From an uncultured Steroidobacter sp. (GTDB lineage: Bacteria > Pseudomonadota > Gammaproteobacteria > Steroidobacterales > Steroidobacteraceae), in contig CAMLEO010000365.1 in NCBI GenBank assembly GCA_946478975.1, forward strand, positions 1-6,143: a stretch of 6,143 nucleotides of DNA. The letters run 5' to 3'. Of the stretch, positions 1 to 6,143 are shown in pieces. A model generated the notes under the pieces. That model searched no databases. It saw only the letters and a program-made list of their open reading frames with translations, and had not been told where the DNA came from. The position numbers and the translations under genes are program-made. Position 1 is the stretch's first letter. Each line of letters starts with the position of its first letter.

Positions 1-1037
1 GGTCTCGGCAGATTGCGCAGGCCCACGAGTTGGCAGAGCAGATCGGTTTCTTCGCTCAACTCCCCGAGCACCGCGAGCATCCGCGCCTTTTCTTCCGGAT
101 GCGTGGTGGGAAAGCCGCTCTTCTTGGTGACCGTTTGATACAACGAGCCGTCGCGCTTCAAGAACACGCTGGCGAGGGCGAGCCACGCATCGAGCCGGTG
201 GCTTTCCTCACCCGGCGGCGGATCGAACTCACCGCAGGCATCGAGCAGCAACCGTTTCTCAGCCGCCAGCCCAACGCTGTCGCGCAGGTTCTTTGCCGCG
301 AACGTTGTGAGGTCCCAAAGCTCGCGACGGCGCGCTTCGTTCAACGTCTGACACAGAGAAACCAAATGACGACGGATCACGCCCTGTAACGTTTGTTCGA
401 GCACGGCTCGCAAGTTCTCGTGCGCGCCCGCACTCACGATCTGGTGCAGCCATTGATCGCGCTTGGCCAGCAGATCGCACAGCAGGTCCGCGAGCAAGTC
501 GGCGCGATTGCCGAGATGCACGATCAGCGATTCCAAGCGCTCCGATACAGCGGAGCCTTCCCCGAGCCGCTCGATCAAACGTCGCGCGGCGGTTTCATAC
601 AACGGCCAGGGATCTTCGGCCGGTTCCAACGCGGAGCCGGTGCCGGCGAGAATCGGCAAGCGACGCGCCAGCATCGAATTCAGCGCGTCGATGGTTTGAA
701 TTCGCAGGCGCGACGGGTGCTCGGCGAGCTTCCAGTCCCGCTGGATGTCTGCCGCTCGCACGGCGCGGGCCAATTCCCAAGTCGTTTGTTTGTGCGCAGA
801 GTCCGGCGCCGGGCCGCCTGCGGCATCGATCGCGAGCAGAATGCGATTGCGCATCTCAGCCGCGGCTTTGCGTGTAAATGTGATCGCGAGAATCTGCTCC
901 GGATGCTCGACCGTCGCGAGCAAACGCAGATAACGCTGCGTCAGCAGTTCGGTCTTGCCCGAGCCTGCCGGCGCTTGCACGATGAACGAGCGCGTCGGAT
1001 CCAACGCGCGCTTGCGGGCTGCGGCGTCGCTACTCAT
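1..1037 (-). CDS. UvrD/Rep-family (AddA/RecB-like) helicase, N-terminal part, cut by window edge
   Basis: This is an ATP-driven superfamily 1A DNA helicase, probably the motor subunit that partners the nuclease encoded just upstream in end resection at double-strand breaks. The start ATG is at 1037-1035 and 345 codons are open to the left edge without a stop; the C-terminus is not visible. Residues 22-29 form a Walker A motif (APAGSGKT). Residues 51-66 form motif Ia (AITFTRKAAAEMRNRI). Residues 112-123 (RIQTIDALNSML) match the Ib/Ic region of AddA/RecB/UvrD helicases. A stretch near 171-198 ending in KRDQWLH resembles a segment I associate with proteobacterial AddA-like proteins. The ATG overlaps the stop of the upstream gene by 8 bases, with GGAG about 10 bases before it, so translation is probably coupled. 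Whether it carries its own C-terminal nuclease domain, as Bacillus AddA does, cannot be seen. The superfamily call is firm; the exact subfamily is inferred from the partner gene. Confidence 0.9.
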   Translation of the reverse strand, partial: MSSDAAARKRALDPTRSFIVQAPAGSGKTELLTQRYLRLLATVEHPEQILAITFTRKAAAEMRNRILLAIDAAGGPAPDSAHKQTTWELARAVRAADIQRDWKLAEHPSRLRIQTIDALNSMLARRLPILAGTGSALEPAEDPWPLYETAARRLIERLGEGSAVSERLESLIVHLGNRADLLADLLCDLLAKRDQWLHQIVSAGAHENLRAVLEQTLQGVIRRHLVSLCQTLNEARRRELWDLTTFAAKNLRDSVGLAAEKRLLLDACGEFDPPPGEESHRLDAWLALASVFLKRDGSLYQTVTKKSGFPTTHPEEKARMLAVLGELSEETDLLCQLVGLRNLPR

Positions 1038-3699
1038 CGACCGGCGGCTCCGCTTCGTCTTCTTCGGTGCGCTCGTTGATGCGGCAGAGCGCGCTCAGGT
1101 GACAATGCGTACACTCCTGCGGCAGCGGATCGACCGTCGCGTTGCCCGCGACGAAGCCTTCCGCCAACTGAGTCAGCGTCGTGCGCCAATGTTGTAACAA
1201 CGCCGGCCAATCCGGCGGATGCCCGGGCCGCAGCCGCACGCCAGCCGGATAAGGCAGCACGCCGTCGCCGACGAAACCACCATCGCTCCAACCCCGATAT
1301 TCCACCGCACCGGCAGCGAGCACGACAAACGCCAGGCCTCGCAATGTTTCGGAGTGCGCCAGACCATACAAAGGCAACTGCGGGCGCATCGGCCTGCCCG
1401 GCCGCGTGTCGAGCCACTGTCGCGGCGAATGTGAATCGCCGAGTTTGTAGTCGATCAGCAGCTGGCCGCCGTTCGCCAGTTCGTCGATGCGATCGGGCTG
1501 CAACGTGATCGAGAGGCCGCCGATGGCATACGGCTCAGAAGTTTCGGTGACGCGCAGAGAGAAGGCCGGCCGCTGTTTCTCCAGCATCAAGAGCTGAAGC
1601 ACTTGCTTGGCAACGTTCGCAGCCTCCAACGCTGCAAGCCGCTCGCGATATCGCACTGTCGGCTGCAACGCCTTGAGAGTATGGCGCTCGGCGCTGGCCC
1701 GCACGCGCTCAGCCAATGTTTGCTCGTCCAACGCGATCAATGCGGCCTGGCTGCCGAGCGAACCCCAGATCTCTTCCAACACTCGATGCAAGATGATGCC
1801 GCGATCGATGGGCTCGACACCGATGCTCACCTCCGGCAGCGCTTCGGCACCCAAACGAATCTGCGCCTGTGCCCGGAAGGCGCAGCGGCTTTGCAGTTCC
1901 AACGTCATCGCCCCACCGCGCGCTGTTCGAGCGGTCAAGCGTGGCGCTGTTTCGTCATGCATGTGTTCGAGCAGCGGGCGCTGATCGAACAGCGTTCGAC
2001 GCAACGGCCGCACGGCCGCGACGGCAATGTCGCTGCCCTTGATCGTAGGCCACGGCGACAGCATCGGGCTCGGCTGCAACTCCGCCTCGCCCTCCTGATG
2101 CGGCCAGCTCAAGATCACATCCGGCGCACTACTCGTCCAACGTTGTAAACGAGCGCGTGACTGTTGCATCACGCCTTCAGCGGACGACTCTGGCACTTTC
2201 GCCGCGCGCTGCATGGCCAGGGGCAGCAGCGGATCGGGATTCACCGGCTCGGGCAAACGCGACGCGTCCAGTCCCATGACCCACATCGCATCGAATGTCA
2301 TGCCTGCAACCGTCGCGGGATCGATGACGGTGATCGATGTCGCCTGGGTTTCGGCTTCGAACGGTGTTTCTCTCAGCAACTCTTGCAGTCGCGACAGTGC
2401 CGCCGATGCGGACAACGGCGCAGTCACCGCATCGAGCGTTCCGAACTCCGCCAGCGTCGAATGAAACTTCATCACCGTCTGGTGTTCGACGCTGCTCAAC
2501 GTGCGCTCGCCTGGCCAGCCCGCGGCCTTCAGCCAGGCATGAAAACGTTCCGCCCACGTGCTTGCACCCGCGGATCCGGTGTTGCCGCGAATCTGCTCGC
2601 CCACGTGCCGTGCGATTAATGTGAGCTGCTCACAATTCGTGACTGCGGCCCAACGCTCCAGCTCGAACCAATCCCAGCGATCGCGCTGTTCGTCACGCAA
2701 GCGAAAGTCCGCCATCGCCCGGCGGTCCGCTTCGCTGTCGCCGCCGGCGATGAATGGCGAACGTAACAACCGTCCCGCGTGCGTCGCAGGCCGGTCATGT
2801 AAAGCGAACTGCAGGATCAGCCCGGCGGCGTCGACGACCGGATAGTCCCCCAGCGGCGATGGCGCGGCGATGACGACGGGAACTCGCGACGACTCCGCTT
2901 GGATGCTGCGTTGACCGGGCGCGAATACATCTTCGAACACCCGTTGCACTTCGGTTCGTCGCTGCTGCAATTCGGGCACGACGACCGCAACACTGGTCTT
3001 TCCCGTTGCAACTTGCGCACGCGCCCAACGTGCCGCGAGTTCCAGCTCATCGTCAGCGTCACGTGCACCGACGACGACCACTCTCGACGTGCTTTTGGTA
3101 TCCGCTTCGATGTGCGCAATCTTGCCGGCTGATTGCCAGCGCTCGACCAGTCGAGCCATCGAGGGAGGAATCGCGTCGAAGCCCGCCAGTGCCAATGTTT
3201 CTTGCGGGACGAAGTTTGCGTCGTGCGCCCACAGGGCGAGCCGCGTTTCGTCGATGGCGCCGAGCTTTTCGCAGCGTTTCAAGAATTCGCTACACCACGC
3301 GTGCAGCGCCTGCGCTTCGGCGCTGTCGCTGGTTTTCAGCGGCGCGAGCGGAATCAGATAGTCCTGCATGCGACGCCAGCTGCGTGCAGCCATGCGAGCC
3401 GCGTTGGCAGGATTGAGCAGCTGAGCGCCCCACGGACTGTCGCTGACAACGTGATCCCAAAGGATTCGCGCCTGCGCGTTGGTCAGCAACCGAGCGTTAT
3501 GCGTCTGAGGACTCGACGCGCGAGATTCCAGCCACTGCTGGCCGAGCCAGGTGGACCAAGGCATGACCCGAGGCGTGCGCCAGACGGTTTGTCCCAGGCT
3601 CTGCGCATGCTGGGCATAGCCCAGCCGCAGCGCGTGCGCGAGCCGACGGCTCGCGGTGAGCACTGTGACGCCCTGATCGAGAAGAGAATGGAGCCGCAA
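1030..3699 (-). CDS. AddB-like PD-(D/E)XK nuclease with 4Fe-4S motif ('probable DNA repair protein' family)
   Basis: This is the likely nuclease subunit of an AddAB-type resection complex acting on double-strand breaks. Its 889 residues fit the roughly 900-residue AddB-related 'probable DNA repair protein' family (TIGR03623, recalled, not searched). The N-terminus (VTVLTASRRLAHALR, 11-25) occupies the place of the AddB ATP-binding loop but has no Walker A motif. Residues 456-484 (ITVIDPATVAGMTFDAMWVMG onward) match the late helicase-like core. The C-terminal nuclease shows H638, the GRID-like D739, D750-Y751-K752 and QLPLY at 774-778. Cysteines C606, C863, C866 and C872 give the C...CX2CX5C pattern that in AddB binds a 4Fe-4S cluster. 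The first usable start is TTG at 3699-3697, 12 bases after the alaA stop, with GGGG only two bases before it. The next candidate, GTG at codon 13, would remove the first conserved strand, so TTG is preferred. The stop overlaps the helicase start by 8 bases. Confidence 0.9.
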   Translation of the reverse strand: MRLHSLLDQGVTVLTASRRLAHALRLGYAQHAQSLGQTVWRTPRVMPWSTWLGQQWLESRASSPQTHNARLLTNAQARILWDHVVSDSPWGAQLLNPANAARMAARSWRRMQDYLIPLAPLKTSDSAEAQALHAWCSEFLKRCEKLGAIDETRLALWAHDANFVPQETLALAGFDAIPPSMARLVERWQSAGKIAHIEADTKSTSRVVVVGARDADDELELAARWARAQVATGKTSVAVVVPELQQRRTEVQRVFEDVFAPGQRSIQAESSRVPVVIAAPSPLGDYPVVDAAGLILQFALHDRPATHAGRLLRSPFIAGGDSEADRRAMADFRLRDEQRDRWDWFELERWAAVTNCEQLTLIARHVGEQIRGNTGSAGASTWAERFHAWLKAAGWPGERTLSSVEHQTVMKFHSTLAEFGTLDAVTAPLSASAALSRLQELLRETPFEAETQATSITVIDPATVAGMTFDAMWVMGLDASRLPEPVNPDPLLPLAMQRAAKVPESSAEGVMQQSRARLQRWTSSAPDVILSWPHQEGEAELQPSPMLSPWPTIKGSDIAVAAVRPLRRTLFDQRPLLEHMHDETAPRLTARTARGGAMTLELQSRCAFRAQAQIRLGAEALPEVSIGVEPIDRGIILHRVLEEIWGSLGSQAALIALDEQTLAERVRASAERHTLKALQPTVRYRERLAALEAANVAKQVLQLLMLEKQRPAFSLRVTETSEPYAIGGLSITLQPDRIDELANGGQLLIDYKLGDSHSPRQWLDTRPGRPMRPQLPLYGLAHSETLRGLAFVVLAAGAVEYRGWSDGGFVGDGVLPYPAGVRLRPGHPPDWPALLQHWRTTLTQLAEGFVAGNATVDPLPQECTHCHLSALCRINERTEEDEAEPPVDE

Positions 3700-3711
3700 T
3701 GCCCCGTTAAC

Positions 3712-4980
3712 TCATGATTTGCGGATGACCTTCAGGTCCGGTGCCGCGCGTGACACGGGCTCCGCGCCGGCAGCGTAACTGTCCAACAGCTCCTCCATGC
3801 GGCGGAACACATCGGCCAGCACTTCGGCACGAGGCAGAAGAGTGATGCGGAAGTGCGTCTTGTAAGGCGTGTTGAAGCTCGTACCGGGCGCGAGCAACAC
3901 GTGTTTGTGTTCCAGCAGATCCATCGCGAAGCGCTGATCGTCGAAGCCCGGCAGCACGCCGTCCTTCACGCCGATGAACGCGTAGATCGCGCCGCGCGGC
4001 GCATGAACCTGCAAATATTTGCTGTTCGCGACGCCGTTGAGAATCGCCTGGCGCGATTCATACAAACGCCCGCCCGGACGCGTCAGTTCGAGAATGCTTT
4101 GATACCCGCCGAGCGCGGTCTGCACCGCCCATTGACCCGGAACGTTACTGCACAAACGCAGCGACGACAGTTTGTCCAGCGCGCTGAGATATTCGCGCGC
4201 CGCTTCGATCTCACCCGAGAACGACACCCAGCCGACGCGATAACCGCAGGCGCGATACACCTTCGACAGGCCGGACATGGTCGCGCACAACGTGCCTTGC
4301 ACGAGCGTCGCCATGGGGACGAACCTGGCATCGTCATAAACGATCTGGTCGTAGATCTCGTCGGAGAACACGACCAGGTGATGACGCTCGGCGATGCGCG
4401 CGATGGCTTCGAGCGTCGCACGTGAATAAACGGCGCCGGTCGGATTGTTTGGATTGATCACGACGATGGCGCGCGTGCGGCTGGTGATGAGCGCTTCGAT
4501 CTCTTGCGGATCGGGCTCGAAGCCGTTTTCAGGGCGACACGGATAATGCACGGCACGGCCGCGATTCAAATTCACCGCCGCGGTCCACAACGGATAATCC
4601 GGCGTCGGCACCAGCACTTCATCGTCGGTGGACAACAAAGCGCGCAGCACCAGGTCGATCAGTTCGCTGACGCCATTGCCCATGAACACTTCATCGGCGC
4701 TGACGCCGCGCACGCCACGGCTCTGCTGCTGCATCACTACGGCTTCACGCGCCGGGAAGATGCCTTTCTGATGGGAATAGGCTTCGCTCGCCTTCAGGTT
4801 CTCGATCATCGCCAGGCGCATGGTCTCCGGCGTGCGGAACCCGAACACACCGGGATTGCCGATGTTCAGCGGCACGATCTCGTAGCCGAGCCGCTCCATC
4901 TCATAGGCGCGCCGTGCCAGGTCGCCGCGAATTTCGTACTTCACGTTGGCGAGGCCGGCACTGGGGCGGATGGTGCGCAT
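3712..4980 (-). CDS. alaA: Glutamate-pyruvate aminotransferase AlaA (PLP-dependent, class I/II)
   Basis: This enzyme makes L-alanine by transferring the amino group of glutamate to pyruvate; it is a cytosolic, pyridoxal-phosphate-dependent fold-type I protein, normally a homodimer. Its 422 residues align nearly end to end with Escherichia coli AlaA (405 residues) as I recall that sequence. Shared segments include KYEIRGDL (14-21), LNIGNP (38-43), GNGVSELI (101-108), DYPLWTAAV (128-136) and NPNNPTGAVYS (176-186). The expected PLP-site residues are present: Y129, N179, D207 and Y210 (SDEIYD), the Schiff-base lysine K240 (SGLSK), and the carboxylate-binding R378 (HFRIT). The ATG at 4980 gives the same N-terminal length as the E. 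coli enzyme, which supports this start, although no clear Shine-Dalgarno sequence precedes it. A tail of about 17 residues at the C-terminus is extra. The gene is followed after 12 bases by the AddB-like gene, so it probably heads a three-gene operon. Another alanine-type aminotransferase specificity is possible but less likely. Confidence 0.93.
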   Translation of the reverse strand: MRTIRPSAGLANVKYEIRGDLARRAYEMERLGYEIVPLNIGNPGVFGFRTPETMRLAMIENLKASEAYSHQKGIFPAREAVVMQQQSRGVRGVSADEVFMGNGVSELIDLVLRALLSTDDEVLVPTPDYPLWTAAVNLNRGRAVHYPCRPENGFEPDPQEIEALITSRTRAIVVINPNNPTGAVYSRATLEAIARIAERHHLVVFSDEIYDQIVYDDARFVPMATLVQGTLCATMSGLSKVYRACGYRVGWVSFSGEIEAAREYLSALDKLSSLRLCSNVPGQWAVQTALGGYQSILELTRPGGRLYESRQAILNGVANSKYLQVHAPRGAIYAFIGVKDGVLPGFDDQRFAMDLLEHKHVLLAPGTSFNTPYKTHFRITLLPRAEVLADVFRRMEELLDSYAAGAEPVSRAAPDLKVIRKS

Positions 4981-5017
4981 AACGAAATGACTACTGGCTG
5001 ACGAAGACTGATTGAGG

Positions 5018-5030
5018 CCGAAGATAACAG
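5018..5030 (-). promoter_or_regulatory. Possible extended -10 promoter for alaA operon
   Basis: On the minus strand, TGTTATCTT (5029-5021) reads as a TGn extension followed by TATCTT, which matches four of six bases of the sigma-70 -10 consensus. No good -35 hexamer lies 16-18 bases upstream, as is tolerated for extended -10 promoters. Transcription would begin near 5014 and leave a leader of about 34 bases before the alaA ATG. This is inferred from motif only. Confidence 0.3.
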
Positions 5031-5039
5031 AATCCGGCC

Positions 5040-5052
5040 ACGCAAAGTGCGT
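5040..5052. repeat. Short inverted repeat ACGCA-AAG-TGCGT
   Basis: This is a perfect 5-base inverted repeat around a 3-base centre, in the 124-base gap between the racemase-family gene and alaA. It lies where the -35 region of the proposed alaA promoter would be, so it could be an operator half-site pair. Its short length in G+C-rich DNA makes chance a real possibility. Confidence 0.25.
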
Positions 5053-5104
5053 ACAGCTTCATACCGCAGCGGCCGGCACAGCGGCCCCGGTCAGTGCGCC
5101 CTGC

Positions 5105-5851
5105 TCAGTGCTCTGTGAGCAGCGAGCCGAAGCCCTCGATCTTGTCCTCGATCCCGCAGCTGCGCAGTGCATGCCAGTACGTGCAGGTGTTCACTGCCAG
5201 CACCGGCTTGCCGAGCCAGCGCTCGGCCTCGGCGGCGACGCCGGCGAATGCGAGGTTGGTGCCGACCTGGAGGATCAATTCGACGCTGCTGTCGTCGACT
5301 TCGCGCACCGCCCGGCGCAAGCGTTCCGGCGGCTCGTGGGCCATCAGCAGCGGGCTGTTACATTTCAGGCCCAGCAGGTTGATGACCTCGAAGCCGCTGT
5401 CGGTGAATGAACGGCGCACCTGCGCGTCGCCGGAGGGCATGTACGGGGTGATCACGCTGATGCGCCGAATGCCGCCGTAACGCTGAATCGCCGCCATACA
5501 GGCCTGCATTCCCAGAATGACCTTCACGCCGGCCCGCGATTCCAGATGGCTCTGCACGGCATTCGCGTCCAGCACGCCTTCCCAAAACGTCTCGGCGTTC
5601 ATGCCGCATACGACCGCACCGGGCGAGCACGCCATGGCGGCGTCGAGCGACGCTTCGATCGAGCCGCGCACCTGGCTCATCATCGCCGCGAACTCGCTTT
5701 CCGTTCCTACCGGCGAGTCGGGAATGACAACGCGGGCCATCTGATTGGTCACGCCGCGCGGACGCATGGAGTCGTATTCGGGCTGCACGATGGTGTTGGT
5801 CGCGGGCGCGATTACGCCAAACTTCAGGCGCGGAGCAAGAGCGTCAGGCAT
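5105..5851 (-). CDS. Asp/Glu racemase-superfamily protein, maleate isomerase/arylmalonate decarboxylase type
   Basis: This is a probable cofactor-independent isomerase, racemase or decarboxylase acting on a small carboxylic acid; the substrate is unknown. From the ATG at 5851 it has 248 residues, the usual size for the arylmalonate decarboxylase/maleate isomerase family. The family marks are the N-terminal FGVIAPATNTIVQPEYDSM (11-29) and RPRGVTNQ (30-37), the mid-domain AETFWEG (86-92), ISVITPYMPSGD (131-142), and the C-terminal WLGKPVLAVNTCTYWHALR (212-230) followed by GFGSLLTEH (240-248). C82 lies at or one residue away from the first catalytic cysteine position. The position aligned with the second catalytic cysteine appears to be G197. 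C223 sits where related proteins usually have alanine. An in-frame TTG at 5980 would add 43 residues before the conserved start and is unlikely. No strong Shine-Dalgarno sequence precedes 5851. It lies divergent from etfB and 124 bases upstream of alaA, with no clear intrinsic terminator after its stop. Confidence 0.85.
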   Translation of the reverse strand: MPDALAPRLKFGVIAPATNTIVQPEYDSMRPRGVTNQMARVVIPDSPVGTESEFAAMMSQVRGSIEASLDAAMACSPGAVVCGMNAETFWEGVLDANAVQSHLESRAGVKVILGMQACMAAIQRYGGIRRISVITPYMPSGDAQVRRSFTDSGFEVINLLGLKCNSPLLMAHEPPERLRRAVREVDDSSVELILQVGTNLAFAGVAAEAERWLGKPVLAVNTCTYWHALRSCGIEDKIEGFGSLLTEH

Positions 5852-5892
5852 GGTTTCTAGCAAAGCCACTGGCAACGGGGCCGGAGTGTACC

Positions 5893-5920
5893 GGGTCGTC
5901 CACCCTGCTACCGGTGACCC
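5893..5920. other. Imperfect inverted repeat in the divergent region
   Basis: GGGTC (5893-5897) pairs with GACCC (5916-5920). The stem can extend inward by three further pairs, two of them G-U when read as plus-strand RNA, around a 12-base loop. It lies 10 bases before the terminator-like hairpin at 5930-5962. It may be a leader structure, an operator, or chance. Confidence 0.25.
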
Positions 5921-5929
5921 AATTCCGCT

Positions 5930-5962
5930 TCGGCCCACATTCGATGCTTGGGGCCGATTTTT
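5930..5962 (+). terminator. Terminator-like hairpin with T-tract, reading toward etfB
   Basis: TCGGCCC (5930-5936) and GGGCCGA (5951-5957) form a perfect 7-base-pair stem around a 14-base loop, followed at once by TTTTT (5958-5962). The loop contains a small CAT/ATG inverted repeat. This is the form of a rho-independent terminator on the plus strand. No plus-strand gene ends here, since the gene to the left is transcribed leftward. It could therefore shield etfB from antisense read-through, end a short unrecognised RNA, or act as a leader attenuator. On the minus strand the same stem would sit in the 5' leader of the racemase-family gene without a T-tract. Confidence 0.4.
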
Positions 5963-5975
5963 CCCGTGCAGAACG

Positions 5976-5987
5976 CGCAAAAATGCG
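5976..5987. repeat. Short inverted repeat CGCA-AAAA-TGCG
   Basis: This is a perfect 4-base inverted repeat around AAAA, 14 bases before the proposed etfB -35 box. Its arms are the same as the core arms of the repeat at 5040-5052, with one extra base in the centre. It may be a regulator site shared by the two promoter regions or a coincidence. Confidence 0.2.
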
Positions 5988-6001
5988 GCGCCTGTCCTTG
6001 A

Positions 6002-6030
6002 TTGACTCGCGCGATCTGTTCCAGTAGCGT
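6002..6030 (+). promoter_or_regulatory. Possible sigma-70 promoter for etfB
   Basis: TTGACT (6002-6007) matches five of six -35 consensus bases. TAGCGT (6025-6030) follows after exactly 17 bases and keeps the three key -10 positions (T, A and the final T). Transcription would start near 6037, leaving a leader of about 37 bases that contains the ribosome binding site. The -10 box is weak, so this is a motif-based inference. Confidence 0.4.
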
Positions 6031-6062
6031 GCCCGCCGCCGCGGCTGCGGCAATCCCAATTC

Positions 6063-6076
6063 TGGAGCCGACGTTG
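6063..6076 (+). promoter_or_regulatory. etfB: Ribosome binding site deciding the TTG start of etfB
   Basis: TGGAG (6063-6067) is a good Shine-Dalgarno sequence and is followed after six bases by TTG (6074-6076). No in-frame ATG or GTG lies close upstream. The protein homology begins immediately after this codon, so TTG is the start. Confidence 0.7.
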
Positions 6077-6143
6077 AGCAAGATCCTTGTGGGCCTGAAG
6101 CGCGTGGTGGACTACAACGTCCGCGTGCGCGTCAAACCCGACG
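6074..6143 (+). CDS. etfB: Electron transfer flavoprotein beta subunit, N-terminus only, cut by window edge
   Basis: EtfB pairs with EtfA to carry electrons from acyl-CoA and other flavin dehydrogenases to the ETF-ubiquinone oxidoreductase at the membrane. Only 23 codons are visible: (M)SKILVGLKRVVDYNVRVRV, then KPD. The pattern KILV..KRVVDYNV.VRVK is the hallmark N-terminus of proteobacterial EtfB, whose full length is about 250 residues. The start is TTG, supported by a well-placed TGGAG. The gene is divergent from the racemase-superfamily gene, 222 bases away start to start, and probably leads an etfBA pair beyond the window. The fragment is short, but the motif is distinctive. Confidence 0.85.
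   Translation, partial: MSKILVGLKRVVDYNVRVRVKPD

Noticed and set aside
1..1037. Possible frameshift in the helicase fragment
   Set aside because: The 345 codons from the ATG at 1037 read through to the left edge without interruption, with motifs in the right order and spacing.
393..1079. Long plus-strand open frames opposite the helicase and nuclease genes (for example 393-1079, 1603-2148, 3133-3717)
   Set aside because: They lie fully antisense to well-supported genes with strong family motifs, show no recognisable domains, and are of the kind expected in G+C-rich coding DNA.
2995..3009. ATGKT at residues 231-235 of the AddB-like protein as a Walker A motif
   Set aside because: It lacks the upstream GxxGx pattern and sits just before a predicted strand (VAVVVP) in the middle of the domain, not at the N-terminal loop position; it is probably coincidental.
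3853..5001. Plus-strand open frames opposite alaA (3853-4425 and 4504-5001)
   Set aside because: They are antisense to a clear alaA, have histidine- and arginine-rich low-information translations and no family match, so they are treated as shadows.
5054..5104. Possible terminator after the racemase-superfamily gene
   Set aside because: GGCCG/CGGCC can pair around a 6-base loop on the minus strand, but the stem is only 5 base pairs and no T-tract follows.
5852..5980. N-terminal extension of the racemase-superfamily gene to a TTG at 5980
   Set aside because: The added 43 residues have no family resemblance, and family homology begins just after the ATG at 5851, giving the usual length.

Overview
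The window comes from a G+C-rich bacterium. The protein families and their near-exact match to proteobacterial forms (AlaA, EtfB beginning KILVGLKRVVDYNV, and an AddB-like 'probable DNA repair protein' beside a UvrD-type helicase) suggest a proteobacterium, most likely a gammaproteobacterium. This assignment rests on recognition by eye, not on a search. Coding density is high, and two of the five genes appear to use TTG starts.

Layout, left to right. Positions 1-1037 (minus strand) hold the N-terminal 345 codons of a UvrD/Rep superfamily 1 helicase of the AddA/RecB type; the rest lies beyond the left edge. Positions 1030-3699 (minus) hold an 889-residue AddB-like protein with a C-terminal PD-(D/E)XK nuclease and a four-cysteine iron-sulfur cluster motif. 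Positions 3712-4980 (minus) hold alaA, a glutamate-pyruvate aminotransferase. Positions 5105-5851 (minus) hold a 248-residue Asp/Glu racemase-superfamily protein of the maleate isomerase/arylmalonate decarboxylase kind. A 222-base divergent intergenic region follows. The first 23 codons of etfB (plus strand, TTG start at 6074) run off the right edge.

The three leftmost genes read as one leftward unit, alaA -> AddB-like nuclease -> AddA-like helicase, with a 12-base gap and then an 8-base overlap. The nuclease and helicase very probably form a two-subunit double-strand-break resection enzyme. The nuclease subunit has no Walker A motif, so the visible ATP-binding site is in the helicase subunit only. 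AlaA is a metabolic enzyme with no obvious mechanistic link and probably supplies the promoter. The racemase-superfamily gene is 124 bases upstream of alaA on the same strand and may be separate. etfB is transcribed the opposite way.

I found no CRISPR array, insertion sequence, tRNA, rRNA or other mobile element. Most of the window is ordinary. The points most worth a second look are the unusual cysteine set of the racemase-superfamily enzyme, the terminator-like hairpin in the divergent region, and the architecture of the AddAB-like pair.
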